Part shown: positions 32,485 through 41,869 of the stretch, in pieces
Position numbering within the stretch: position 1 is the first letter of the stretch
Layout of the letters: every line of letters starts with the position of its first letter
Assembly (NCBI GenBank): GCA_947259225.1
Contig: CAMYLK010000003.1
Span: 62,001-126,000, forward strand
DNA: 64,000 nt
Direction: 5' to 3'
Origin: an uncultured Desulfobulbaceae bacterium
GTDB taxonomy: Bacteria > Desulfobacterota > Desulfobulbia > Desulfobulbales > Desulfobulbaceae
Position numbers and translations under genes: made by a program
Notes under the pieces: generated by a model
Told to the model about the DNA's origin: nothing
Databases searched by the model: none
What the model saw: only the letters and a program-made list of their open reading frames with translations

Positions 32485-34167
32485 TCAAATCATTTTTCCA
32501 AGCAGGCCGTCAACCGCCTTAGCCTGAAGCATTCGGGACTTGAGGAACTCACTGGTAAGATGTTCACTGTTCGTATCGATTAAAGTGCAGAGATCGGAAA
32601 TACGTGCTTCATCAGCCATTTTCATGACCTGTTCAAGGTTCTTCGCAAAATCGTGAACAATACGCCGGCTATCGCCGCTTGTTGATAATATTTCCGCGTA
32701 TGTCCTTGGGTTCTGTGAGTGGACCCTGGCCATGGCCAGAATCGGGTACAGTGACGTCAGTGTGCAATGACTGTCTATATCTTCGCTTGTTATACCGTGA
32801 TTATACAGAGTCATTGCCAGGGCAACGGAAATAACCGTGGGCAGCTTTTGGCCGACCCCCATTAACAGGTCATGCCGGGCGGCTGAGTCCTGGCAGATTT
32901 CCGCCCCATGCTTATACAGAAAAGTTTCGAACTCGGTACACAGCTTCCCGCTCCGTGATGTACGGACAACAATTGCGTTCTTGTCCTTCATTGTTGCCGC
33001 CTGAGGTCCCCAGAGGTTGTGAACCAGCATTACCTCAACTTCCTCGCTGGCCACCTCGAGCGCAATGTCCAGGGTATTCTCAGATTCACCGGCAAGGAGA
33101 ACCAGAGCTTTTTCTGGCTCAATAAGGTGTCCGTACTTCTGTATGGTTTCTGCGGTAGCGCTGATGGGAACACATATGACCACAACATCTACCTGCTTTA
33201 TCATCTCTTCAGGCCGCATCTCGGTCGTCCTGCCGGTCATGACGACACGGTACCCTTCATTTTCCAGCCGGTCCGCAAACCAGCGGCTCATGTCTCCGGT
33301 TCCTATAAACCCGAAAGACTTAATATACTTGGTCCGCATATCAATCCGGGGAAAACTTCCCAACAGCCTGATCGAATCAGGCCTGCCTATCACTTTGTTC
33401 TCCACATGTTCGATAGCCCTGGCAATAACCGCATCATGAATATGCCCCTCAGCCTCGATGTATATCTGGAGTTTCTGGGTCTTAATATCGCTTTCCGAAC
33501 GCATATCCTGTATATTTATTCCCTGTCGTGAGAATTCGCTTAATATGTCCACCAGGATACCAACACGGTCATCAAGGGGCTTGGTAATAAAAGCCGTAGC
33601 ATCATAGCCGGTTTCAACAGCAAGTTCCGGTCCCAAAACAGCATATCTCGTACGGTTATGGGCAGCCACTTCCCGTTCAAGGATGTACAGGCCGTGTGAT
33701 TTCAACATGGCTTCGGTATCAATCACTCCCCGATCAGTCAAGCCCTGCTCATTTATTTCACGGATGGCCACATCAATATCCTGCACGTTCAGCAGGGACA
33801 ACTCCGGGAATATTTCTCCGATGTATTCTTCGCATTGCCGAAAAACAGACCCTTTGCCCACCAGCATTCGCAAATCCGTGCGTCTGACATTCTGGCCTGC
33901 GACTCCGAGAGACAGGTAGGACGGCAAAACTATATTATCTATCCAGTAACCGGACTTAATGTTGTCAAAAAGCCTGAAATACTCTTTATTCTCCCCTTCC
34001 CTGGTGTTATAAATAGGAACAATGGCCAGTTCAACATCACCGCTTGAAAATGCTTTAATCAAGGCGCTGGTATGCGGGTACGTTTTTATCCTGGCCTTGG
34101 GCGCGTATTGGACTGCCGCCTGCCAGGAATGCGAATTAACTGGTCCAAGAGTTGCTATCGTAATCAT
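32485..34167 (-). CDS. Prephenate dehydratase-like / ACT / prephenate dehydrogenase fusion
   Basis: The 560-residue protein joins three parts. Residues ~1-185 resemble prephenate dehydratase (ITIATLGPVNSHSWQAAVQY, VELAIVPIYNTREGE, and NRTRYAVLG as the TRF-type motif). Residues ~195-275 are an ACT regulatory domain (DRVGILVDILSEFSRQGINI). Residues ~283-560 are a TyrA-type prephenate dehydrogenase with NAD-binding FGFIGTGDMSRWFADRL, VVVICVPISA and VHNLWGPQA. It could therefore serve both tyrosine and phenylalanine synthesis. Whether the dehydratase half is active is uncertain, because TRF reads TRY. It is divergent from the helicase-nuclease gene. Confidence 0.85.
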   Translation of the reverse strand: MITIATLGPVNSHSWQAAVQYAPKARIKTYPHTSALIKAFSSGDVELAIVPIYNTREGENKEYFRLFDNIKSGYWIDNIVLPSYLSLGVAGQNVRRTDLRMLVGKGSVFRQCEEYIGEIFPELSLLNVQDIDVAIREINEQGLTDRGVIDTEAMLKSHGLYILEREVAAHNRTRYAVLGPELAVETGYDATAFITKPLDDRVGILVDILSEFSRQGINIQDMRSESDIKTQKLQIYIEAEGHIHDAVIARAIEHVENKVIGRPDSIRLLGSFPRIDMRTKYIKSFGFIGTGDMSRWFADRLENEGYRVVMTGRTTEMRPEEMIKQVDVVVICVPISATAETIQKYGHLIEPEKALVLLAGESENTLDIALEVASEEVEVMLVHNLWGPQAATMKDKNAIVVRTSRSGKLCTEFETFLYKHGAEICQDSAARHDLLMGVGQKLPTVISVALAMTLYNHGITSEDIDSHCTLTSLYPILAMARVHSQNPRTYAEILSTSGDSRRIVHDFAKNLEQVMKMADEARISDLCTLIDTNSEHLTSEFLKSRMLQAKAVDGLLGKMI

Positions 34168-34284
34168 TTTTCAGGCTTCCGGTTGTAATTGAATAACTCA
34201 GGCTGTTAAATTAAACGTTAAGGCTATTAATCATATAAAATAATTAACCTCAATGATAAACCTTAAAGTACAGCAGGCCGCAAT

Positions 34285-37260
34285 ATGATTTCCGAACGCG
34301 GCACCGTACAGGAATACTTTTCTTCACTGATGGACTCGGAACGGTATGGTCCCCAGGTAGTTGCCCAACGAACATTTCCACCATCAGAGCCGATCTTTGC
34401 CGCAACCGATCCAGACTTGCTCCATACGTTCAATGAGGCACTTAAAAAAAACGGAATCGACAAACTCTATTCACATCAGGCGCAGGCCATAGACCTTGTG
34501 CTCCAGAAAAAAAATGTTCTGATCGCAACACCGACCGCCAGCGGCAAGTCCCTGATCTATAATCTTCCTGTTTTCCACAGCTTGATGAACGATCCGCATG
34601 CCAGGGCACTTTATCTGTTCCCTCTTAAGGCCCTGGCGCAGGACCAGGTCAGAAATATTGAAAACCTGGCAGTACATCTGCCTGAATATTTTGATATGCG
34701 GGGGAGAGCTGCAGCAGCAGTATATGACGGTGATACTTCATCATACTGGCGGAAAAAAATCAGGGATCATCTCCCGGGTATTCTAGTCACCAACCCTGAC
34801 ATGCTGCACATGGCCCTGCTTCCCTATCATGACCTCTGGGGTAACCTGTTCAGCAACCTGACGTATGTCGTTATCGATGAAGTTCATACCTACCGTGGCG
34901 TATTCGGTTCTCACATGGCCTGGGTTATCAGAAGGCTTAAAAGAATCTGCAGATTGTACGGTTCTGATCCTGTTTTTATCCTTTCCTCGGCAACAGTCGG
35001 CAACCCGGATGAACTGGGCACCAACATTATCAGCGAACCTGTTGAAGTCATAACCAGCTCCGGCACACCCAGACCACCAAGAAATATAGCGTTGCTCAAT
35101 CCCCTTGAATCAGCACCTTACGCTGCAACCATGCTCCTTGAAGCCGCAGTCCGGAGAAACCTGAGAACCATCGTTTATACCCAGTCCAGAAAAATGACCG
35201 AACTGATTACCATGTGGACCGGAAAACGTATTACTGACATGAAGGATAAAATCGCGTCATACAGGGCAGGATTTCTGCCCGAAGACCGCCGTAAATTAGA
35301 ACAGCAGCTGGCTGACGGCACTCTTCTTGGGGTCATCTCAACGTCCGCCCTGGAACTGGGTATTGATATCGGCAACCTGGACATCTGTATCCTTGTAGGG
35401 TATCCGGGCTCCATGATGGCGACATGGCAGCGGGCAGGCAGGGTGGGCCGCAGTCAGCAGGAATCATTGGTGGTCCTTATTGGTCACGAAGACGCACTTG
35501 ACCAGTATTTCATGCGTCATCCAGAAGATTTCTTTTCCCGTAACGTTGAAGCGATTGTTTTAAATCCCGATAACGATACTATCACACGACAGCACCTTGC
35601 CTGTGCTGCTGCAGAAGCCCCGCTGAGCACCGATGACCCGCTCTTTTCAACAAAAACTTATCGAAAATTACTGGACAAGCTCACCCTGGAAGGAAAACTG
35701 CTTTGCTCGGCTGATGGCAATACATGGTATTCTGCACGAAAGTATCCACAACGGGACATTGATCTTCGCGGCGGCGGAATCAGGTACCAGATCAGGCGAA
35801 AGGACAACCGGGAAATTATCGGGGATATTGATGGCCATCGTGCCCTCAAGGAATGCCACTCAGGGGCAATATATCTCCACATGGCACAAAGCTGGCTGGT
35901 TGAAAAATTTGATCTTGACGGCCATGAAATACTCGTTACACCTTCAAATCCTCATTATTTCACCAGATCGGTTTCACACAAAACGACAGAAATACTCCAC
36001 ACCTCTGAAACTAAAACCATCGGTACTGCCGAGGTAAACTTCGGTTATCTCCGAGTGACGGAGACAATTACCGGATACCGCAAGTACCTTATCGGCAGCC
36101 AGAAGGTAATCGGCCATTTCCCACTTGATCTGCCGCCCCAGGAATTTGAAACCGAGGGATTCTGGCTGATTATACCGGAAGCCCTGCAGAAGGAAATGGA
36201 GAAAAAAAGAATGCACTTCATGGGAGGCATCCATGCAATGGAGCACGCCATGATTGCCTTGATACCTTTGCTTGTACTGTGTGACCGGAACGATATCGGC
36301 GGTATTTCACACCCTTTTCACGAGCAGGTTGGGAAGCCGGCGGTTTTTGTCTTTGACGGGTACAGTGGCGGAATCGGCTTGACCAGGAAAGGTTTTTCCC
36401 TGATCGGTCAGCTGATGAAAAATACCCTGGAGGCGGTCAGGGACTGTTCCTGTGACCTGGGATGCCCTTCATGTGTACACTCCCCTAAGTGTGGATCAGG
36501 AAACCGGCCAATTGACAAACACGCATGCGCAAGTCTCCTTGAAGGTCTTCTTTCGTCCAGCTCAACCAAGGATGAGGCACCGCCTCCTGTTCTCTCCACA
36601 GTAAATGATTCATATCTGAAAGAAACGCTGTTGGAGGAAAACGAGGTAAAATTTACCTTACCTGAAAAATATGGTGTTTTTGATGTTGAAACTAGGCGTT
36701 CAGCTCATGAAGTCGGTGGGTGGCACCGTGCAGACCGAATGGGTGTGAGTGTGGCCGTGCTTTATGACGCGAAATCTGATAAGTTTTTCAGTTTCCAGGA
36801 ACACGAAATCGACAGACTGATCGACCGCCTGTTCAGCCTTGAGATGGTAATAGGGTTTAACAACAAGCGGTTTGACAACCGTGTTCTTTCTCCCTACACA
36901 TCCCGCCGGCTCAGCAGCCTGCCGACCCTTGACATACTTGAAGAAATCTCCAGCCAGCTCGGCTACCGTTTAAGCCTTGAGCGGCTTGCAGAACATACAC
37001 TTGGAGTAAGAAAAAGCGGAAACGGCCTGCTGGCGCTCCAGTGGTTCAAAGAAGGGCGGCTGGATCTTATTGATAAATATTGCCGTCAGGATGTCGCGAT
37101 CACCCGTGATCTTTTTCTCTATGGAATAGACAGACACCACCTCCTTTTTCAGAATAAAGCTGGGATGGTGGTGCGGCTACCTGTTTTCTTTCAACAAAAA
37201 GTGAAAAATATCCTGGGCTGCAGACAGTCTGCGAATCACGGCCAGACAAGTTTCCTGTGA
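34285..37260 (+). CDS. DEAD/DEAH helicase with DUF1998 fused to a DnaQ-like exonuclease (MrfA-MrfB-like)
   Basis: The 991-residue protein begins with a superfamily 2 helicase: Walker A ATPTASGKS (81-89), DEVH (198-201), FILSSATVGNP, GVISTSALELGIDIG and the arginine-finger region WQRAGRVGR. An MZB/DUF1998 domain has four clustered Cys (CSCDLGCPSCVHSPKC, about 720-735), as in YprA/MrfA and Hrq1. From ~795 a DEDD exonuclease follows: FDVETRRSAHEVGGW, VIGFNNKRFDNRVL and YCRQDVAITRDL, equivalent to YprB/MrfB. In Bacillus subtilis MrfA and MrfB are separate proteins acting together on mitomycin C damage. DNA repair by unwinding plus 3' trimming is the inferred role. Its end overlaps the convergent SH3 gene by 25 bp. 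Confidence 0.87.
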   Translation: MISERGTVQEYFSSLMDSERYGPQVVAQRTFPPSEPIFAATDPDLLHTFNEALKKNGIDKLYSHQAQAIDLVLQKKNVLIATPTASGKSLIYNLPVFHSLMNDPHARALYLFPLKALAQDQVRNIENLAVHLPEYFDMRGRAAAAVYDGDTSSYWRKKIRDHLPGILVTNPDMLHMALLPYHDLWGNLFSNLTYVVIDEVHTYRGVFGSHMAWVIRRLKRICRLYGSDPVFILSSATVGNPDELGTNIISEPVEVITSSGTPRPPRNIALLNPLESAPYAATMLLEAAVRRNLRTIVYTQSRKMTELITMWTGKRITDMKDKIASYRAGFLPEDRRKLEQQLADGTLLGVISTSALELGIDIGNLDICILVGYPGSMMATWQRAGRVGRSQQESLVVLIGHEDALDQYFMRHPEDFFSRNVEAIVLNPDNDTITRQHLACAAAEAPLSTDDPLFSTKTYRKLLDKLTLEGKLLCSADGNTWYSARKYPQRDIDLRGGGIRYQIRRKDNREIIGDIDGHRALKECHSGAIYLHMAQSWLVEKFDLDGHEILVTPSNPHYFTRSVSHKTTEILHTSETKTIGTAEVNFGYLRVTETITGYRKYLIGSQKVIGHFPLDLPPQEFETEGFWLIIPEALQKEMEKKRMHFMGGIHAMEHAMIALIPLLVLCDRNDIGGISHPFHEQVGKPAVFVFDGYSGGIGLTRKGFSLIGQLMKNTLEAVRDCSCDLGCPSCVHSPKCGSGNRPIDKHACASLLEGLLSSSSTKDEAPPPVLSTVNDSYLKETLLEENEVKFTLPEKYGVFDVETRRSAHEVGGWHRADRMGVSVAVLYDAKSDKFFSFQEHEIDRLIDRLFSLEMVIGFNNKRFDNRVLSPYTSRRLSSLPTLDILEEISSQLGYRLSLERLAEHTLGVRKSGNGLLALQWFKEGRLDLIDKYCRQDVAITRDLFLYGIDRHHLLFQNKAGMVVRLPVFFQQKVKNILGCRQSANHGQTSFL

Positions 37261-37694
37261 ACCCAGCCATTCAGTTTAGGGTGCGCCACCTTAATCCAGT
37301 CGCCTTCACGTTTCACCTGCTTCAATATTACTTCCCGGGAAACAGTCCCGACCTTGTCAGTGTTGACACCTGGACCTGACCTGACATTGCCCTCTTTGAC
37401 CGTGACAATAACATACCGGGCTTGTGACACCAGGGGTGTATAAATCCATCCCTGATCATTTTCGAAATCGCTGACCTTGAGCCATTCTCCTTTTCTTGAA
37501 ACGACCTTAAGGGGATAACCGGCGGGTAATTCATATAGTACACTATACTTGGTTCCGGGACCGGACCGCAGATTCACATCATCATTATTCACACTGACAA
37601 ATTCGGCGGCTATTCCGGCAAAAGCGTTCATCAAAGATATTACCGAGGCTAATACTATACCTGCCAATACCTGTTTGAACTGAAATCCTTTCAT
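37236..37694 (-). CDS. Exported tandem SH3-domain protein
   Basis: ATG 37694 is chosen because AAGGAGAG lies 6 bases before it and the product then starts with a signal peptide (MKGFQFKQVLAGIVLASVIS, cleavage near GIAAEF). Two bacterial SH3 domains follow in ~125 residues: NLRSGPGTKYSVLYELPAGY with VSRKGEWLKVSDFE, then NVRSGPGVNTDKVGTVSREV with VKREGDWIKVAHP. Such domains usually bind peptidoglycan or metal in the periplasm. The last 25 bp overlap the convergent helicase gene. Confidence 0.85.
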   Translation of the reverse strand: MKGFQFKQVLAGIVLASVISLMNAFAGIAAEFVSVNNDDVNLRSGPGTKYSVLYELPAGYPLKVVSRKGEWLKVSDFENDQGWIYTPLVSQARYVIVTVKEGNVRSGPGVNTDKVGTVSREVILKQVKREGDWIKVAHPKLNGWVHRKLVWP

Positions 37695-37737
37695 TGTGCT
37701 CTCCTTAGTATTACTCACTTGTTTTAAGTGTTTTTAT

Positions 37738-38478
37738 TCACATACCTGTCCTAGCGGTGAGGTACATTAAAAATTCCATATTCCCCTTAGCGCCGAGTAT
37801 GGGGGACTGCATAACCCCTCTGCACGACAAGCCGCTTTGTTCAACATACCCACGGACCATGTCCAGTGCTTCATCATGTAATGCTCTGTCCTTCACTACC
37901 CCACCCCGGGCCACCTTTTTCCTCGGCAATTCAAACTGGGGTTTGACCAGGGTAATAATTTGTATATCACCATCAAATAATTTACTTACCGGTCCGATAA
38001 GCAGCTCAAGTGATATGAAAGAAGCATCAATGACTGCCAGTTCAACAGGCTCCGGGATGTGATCTCTGGTCAGAAACCTGGCGTTGGTCCTTTCAAGAAC
38101 AACAACCCGTTCATCATTTCTCAACTGCCAATCAAGAACCCCGTACCCGACATCCACGCTATAAATCCGGGCAGCCCCGTATTGAAGCAAACAGTCGGTG
38201 AACCCCCCGGTTGAGCAGCCAATATCAGCACAGATCAAGCCCCGCGGGTTTAATCCAAAATAATCCAGGCCGGCAGCAAGTTTCTCTCCCCCACGGCTGA
38301 CATAAAGTTTTTTCGGCTTCAGGTCCAATGCACTGTCTGTATCATACAGACTGCCTGCCTTTGTCCCTGGCTGGCCGTTTACCAGGATCCTGCCAACTCC
38401 GATTAATGCCCTGGCTGTTTTTATATTCTCAACGATTCCGCTTTCAACAAGCAGGGTATCAAGCCTCTTCCTGGCCAC
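37738..38478 (-). CDS. tlyA: TlyA-family rRNA 2'-O-methyltransferase
   Basis: The 246-residue protein has an N-terminal S4 RNA-binding domain (RKRLDTLLVESGIVENIKTA, VNGQPGTKAGSLYD) and an FtsJ-like methyltransferase domain: SRGGEKLAAGLDYFGL with the catalytic Lys, ADIGCSTGGFTDCLLQYGA for SAM, SVDVGYGVLDWQLR, LAVIDASFISLELL and LVKPQFELPR. Mycobacterial TlyA methylates 16S and 23S rRNA at capreomycin-binding sites. It is often misnamed hemolysin A. It lies 29 bp downstream of the CpoB-like gene. Confidence 0.92.
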   Translation of the reverse strand: MARKRLDTLLVESGIVENIKTARALIGVGRILVNGQPGTKAGSLYDTDSALDLKPKKLYVSRGGEKLAAGLDYFGLNPRGLICADIGCSTGGFTDCLLQYGAARIYSVDVGYGVLDWQLRNDERVVVLERTNARFLTRDHIPEPVELAVIDASFISLELLIGPVSKLFDGDIQIITLVKPQFELPRKKVARGGVVKDRALHDEALDMVRGYVEQSGLSCRGVMQSPILGAKGNMEFLMYLTARTGM

Positions 38479-38507
38479 GAATATCCGGGATTCGACTCAC
38501 GCTTACG

Positions 38508-39503
38508 CTATTGTAAACGTGTTAATTGTTGTTCGGCTGTTGTCGCCTCAGCACTATCTGGGTATTCTGAGATGAGCTTCTTATAGATAATTTTTGCAGT
38601 TTCATGGTCAGTAAGTTTCTCAAATGACATCCCCTGTTTCAAAAGGGCGGTTGGCGTTCGCTTATGTTTGGCATGATTGGAAATCACCTTCTGGTAGTCC
38701 AGAATTGCCAGGTCATATTCACCACGGGCATAAAGACTTTCACCCATATAGAATAAAGTTCCCGCGGACTGATCTCCCCGTGGATTTTGTGAAAGATACT
38801 GTTCAAACGTCTTATAGGCCTTGGAATACTCTTTGCTATTGTATAAAGCCACACCCTGGCTGAAAAGATCCCCGCCGGAAACACTCTGAGCCGGAGTAGT
38901 CATCACCCGGCTACCGGCTTGACTTTCAATTGAAGGCTGAGTCACTGCTGCCTCAATCTTTTTGCTGGAATCAACCTGTTTTTTACGGGTTTCTGGAGTT
39001 AATCGGATAAACCCACCACCAGCCTCTGCGGCAACGACTGTCTTTCTCCTGGCATCCTCAGCTCTTCGAGCCGCTTCACGGGCCCGTATTTCCGCTTCAC
39101 GGACACGTGTCTGGGTCATTTTCTCTATGTTGATTTCTAATCGATTAAGCTTCTCTTCGAGCTGCTTCAGACGTCGTTCATTTGTCGCAAGAGACTGATC
39201 TATCGCTATTTTCATCCCTTCAATACTTTCCTTAAACTGTTCACCTGACTGTTGCCCCTGATGCTCACTTTCATCCATCTTTGCCTGAAGCTGCATAACA
39301 TCATTCTGCAGTGCATCAATCCGGCTGACGGAACTTGCCTGGCGCTTCTGCATCTGGTCAACAGTCGAACTGCGGACTTCATCCACTTTCTGGTTGACCG
39401 CGCGAATCTGATAGTTCAGGTCCCGTACTTCATCCTGTGTCGCACATTGATTCAGCAATAAAAGCGCACAACCCGCAACTGCCATATTTCGTATTCGTTT
39501 CAT
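38508..39503 (-). CDS. cpoB: Tol-associated TPR protein, CpoB/YbgF-like
   Basis: The 331-residue protein starts with a signal ending LLLLNQCATQ, a plausible lipobox. A long coiled coil follows (about 25-150: NYQIRAVNQKVDEVRS, LEEKLNRLEINIEKMT), then three C-terminal tetratricopeptide repeats (DLFSQGVALYNSKEYSKAYK, AGTLFYMGESLYARGEYDLA, PTALLKQGMSFEKLTDHETA). This is the CpoB/YbgF architecture, which couples Tol activity to peptidoglycan synthesis during division. A lipid anchor is unlike the soluble E. coli protein. It follows tolB by 91 bp; pal is missing between them. Confidence 0.88.
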   Translation of the reverse strand: MKRIRNMAVAGCALLLLNQCATQDEVRDLNYQIRAVNQKVDEVRSSTVDQMQKRQASSVSRIDALQNDVMQLQAKMDESEHQGQQSGEQFKESIEGMKIAIDQSLATNERRLKQLEEKLNRLEINIEKMTQTRVREAEIRAREAARRAEDARRKTVVAAEAGGGFIRLTPETRKKQVDSSKKIEAAVTQPSIESQAGSRVMTTPAQSVSGGDLFSQGVALYNSKEYSKAYKTFEQYLSQNPRGDQSAGTLFYMGESLYARGEYDLAILDYQKVISNHAKHKRTPTALLKQGMSFEKLTDHETAKIIYKKLISEYPDSAEATTAEQQLTRLQ

Positions 39504-39594
39504 TCACATTCCCCTTGCTGAACTTTCATTCTCTTTACCGGATATCAAAAAATTTATGACATTTCATCATTCAATTTCATTTTTCAAAAAAAAA

Positions 39595-40902
39595 TTACTT
39601 ATCCCCAATGGACCACTGAGGGTAAGACTGGTTACCCTTATGGTTGAACAGGACGCGTAGATTTTTTCCATCTTTCGTGACAGCACAAATCTGCTGCGTG
39701 CTGTTTCTTCTGCGGGAAAAGGCTATCTGTCTGCCGTCAGGTGACCAGGTGGGTGATTCATACTCACCCCAACTGGATGTCACCTGTTGAGTTGTTGAAG
39801 AATCCTGAGGATCTACTGTATAGATATGGTACTCTCCTCCACGGAGACTGGTGAATGCCAGTAATTTTCCGTCCGGAGACCAGGTCGGTTCAGTATTCTC
39901 ACTACCCTCGAATGTTATTCGCTTGTCACGTCGAGTCTTCATATTCATGATATATATATGAGGTGACCCGCTGCGATCAGAGACAAATGCCAGACTTTTT
40001 CCATCAGGAGACCACGACGGAGAGACGTTGATCCCGGACTGTGCCGTAAGACGCTTGAGAATCTTACCTTCACGATCAAGCAAGTACAGATCAGGACTGC
40101 CGTCTTTACTGAGAGTAGCAACCATCTTTTTGCCGTCCGGAGACCATGCAGGCGCCAGGTTCATTCCTTTTCGTCTTGAAATTGCCTTTGTTGTTTTATT
40201 TTGGCGCAAATCAGTTATATAAAGGTTCTGATTGCCACTGTGGTATGAAGAATAAGCCAGATAATTTCCATCAGGTGTAAAACGGGGAGAAACCACCAGA
40301 TGATTATGACGGGTAATCTGCCTGTTCTTCAGACCCATAACATCAGAAACATACAACTCTTTTTTACCGGTCGCATCGGAGACAAAAGCGATTTTCGAAC
40401 GACTGATGCCGCTCACTCCTGTAAACTCTTCAATCAGTGCATCACATAATCTGAGAACCATATCATCACGCTGTCTGTTTGAACCTCGATAGCGCCGTCC
40501 GGTAATCATCCTGTCTTCAGACACATCAAGGAGGCGGCCTTCAATCAGCATACCTGTATCTGTCCTTTCATAACTGCCGGTGACGACATAATCAGCTCCG
40601 AGCGTTCTCCATTCCGCGTCACTCCGGCCACCGTACTGCTGCGGATCAAGAATCTGGATAAAACCATGGAATTCCAGTGCCCTGGAAAGAAGTTCCGCCA
40701 TGGCCTTTCCTTCTTCTGCATCACCTCCGGATACCTGCGCGCCTGCAAACCAGGGTACTGCAACAACAACCTTGCGTACATCCTGCGCGGTTATATCGAG
40801 GTAGACCCGTTCAGCCTGGGCAGATGACAGGACACAAAGTACTACTGTCAGGATGGTATAAACGATAAAATGTATTTTAGAGGGTGTTCGTTTCTGATTC
40901 AT
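39595..40902 (-). CDS. tolB: Tol-Pal system beta-propeller protein TolB
   Basis: TolB is the periplasmic beta-propeller of the Tol envelope complex. A signal peptide (ending VLSSAQA) is followed by the N-terminal alpha/beta domain (VVVAVPWFAG, LGADYVVTGSYERT) and six propeller blades, each with a 'sPsWSPDGk.iaF.S.r.G...iy' repeat (APAWSPDGKKMVAT, SPSWSPDGKSLAFVSD, EPTWSPDGKLLAFTS, SPTWSPDGRQIAFSRR). I start at ATG 40902 so that the signal peptide begins at MNQKRT; an in-frame ATG at 40923 adds seven residues and neither has a strong ribosome binding site. Confidence 0.94.
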   Translation of the reverse strand: MNQKRTPSKIHFIVYTILTVVLCVLSSAQAERVYLDITAQDVRKVVVAVPWFAGAQVSGGDAEEGKAMAELLSRALEFHGFIQILDPQQYGGRSDAEWRTLGADYVVTGSYERTDTGMLIEGRLLDVSEDRMITGRRYRGSNRQRDDMVLRLCDALIEEFTGVSGISRSKIAFVSDATGKKELYVSDVMGLKNRQITRHNHLVVSPRFTPDGNYLAYSSYHSGNQNLYITDLRQNKTTKAISRRKGMNLAPAWSPDGKKMVATLSKDGSPDLYLLDREGKILKRLTAQSGINVSPSWSPDGKSLAFVSDRSGSPHIYIMNMKTRRDKRITFEGSENTEPTWSPDGKLLAFTSLRGGEYHIYTVDPQDSSTTQQVTSSWGEYESPTWSPDGRQIAFSRRRNSTQQICAVTKDGKNLRVLFNHKGNQSYPQWSIGDK

Positions 40903-40963
40903 GAGTATTAATCCAGACCTCATCCAAAATGGTATTAATGTAACAAATTGTAAGGCTAAAAGT

Positions 40964-41866
40964 TCAATTTACCCCCAACTCCCCTGGCCTGAAACGCAAG
41001 CCGACTTCCAAGGGTTCTTTGATACTCTTGGGTAATGGCGGCAGGGGGAGGGCGCTGTCGAGTGTTTTCATTACAAACTGATCATAAAAAGGATCTTTCG
41101 ATTTTTCTTTAATAAATTTTCTGGCAACTGTTCCATCCCTACGGATGCTCAGAAAAACAATCGTCTCCAGCCGGGCATCCCACTGCCGCATTTCCGGCAA
41201 AACCCAGTACCTCTGTACCTGGTCGTAGAGAGCAGAGACGTAATGCTGTAAAACAAGCGAGCTCAGATTTTTGCCCCCCGTAGATCTCCTTGCAGAGGAA
41301 GATGCTACAGGTTTTGCCCCCTTCTGACGTATCATGTCCGCCAGGGCTGCTCTTGCCTCTTCGGCGGCCCGTCGTGCCTTCTCCTCTTCACGTTTTGCCC
41401 TTGCCAGGGCCTGCTGCCTGTCTTTCGCTCGCCGGTTTCTGGCCTTTTCCTCAGCAAGCTTTTTCGGGTCGGTCTTCTTAACCTTTCTCTTGATCGGTTT
41501 TAAGGAAACAGGTCTGATTGGCTGCAATTTTTCAGGAACAGGTTCCGGCTCCTGTGGTATCTGAACCTTTGCCTTGGAAGGTTCCACCTTTTTCACCTCT
41601 GCCGGTTTTTCCTTTACACTCTGTGCCGGTGTTTTCTGCTGCGGAGCCGGGTCATTAATTTCAGGCAGCGAAACGAGGTTTACCGTTATTATCTCATCGA
41701 GAATCGGTTTCCGGTCAAGTATTTCAGGCAGGGTGGCAGAAAGACCGAAGGTGATGATGTGAAACGCCAAAGCCAAAGCTACCGGCTTGTTCCATGCCCT
41801 CTCAACTTCCTTTTGCTGCAGGAAAAATTCCGTATCGCTGTAACTCGCTCCGTTCAGTATCAACAC
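40964..41866 (-). CDS. tolA: TolA/TonB-like energy-transducing periplasmic protein
   Basis: The 300-residue protein has one N-terminal membrane helix (PVALALAFHIITFGLSATLP, ~28-47), a long proline- and lysine-rich stalk (VKKVEPSKAKVQIPQEPEP), a charged Ala/Lys/Arg helix (~140-190: RAKDRQQALARAKREEEKAR) and a C-terminal TonB-like domain (YWVLPEMRQWDARLETIVFL, DGTVARKFIKEKSKDPFYDQ). It spans the periplasm and transmits TolQR force to the outer membrane. It is 3 bp after tolR. Confidence 0.9.
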   Translation of the reverse strand: MLILNGASYSDTEFFLQQKEVERAWNKPVALALAFHIITFGLSATLPEILDRKPILDEIITVNLVSLPEINDPAPQQKTPAQSVKEKPAEVKKVEPSKAKVQIPQEPEPVPEKLQPIRPVSLKPIKRKVKKTDPKKLAEEKARNRRAKDRQQALARAKREEEKARRAAEEARAALADMIRQKGAKPVASSSARRSTGGKNLSSLVLQHYVSALYDQVQRYWVLPEMRQWDARLETIVFLSIRRDGTVARKFIKEKSKDPFYDQFVMKTLDSALPLPPLPKSIKEPLEVGLRFRPGELGVN

Positions 41867-41869
41867 CCC

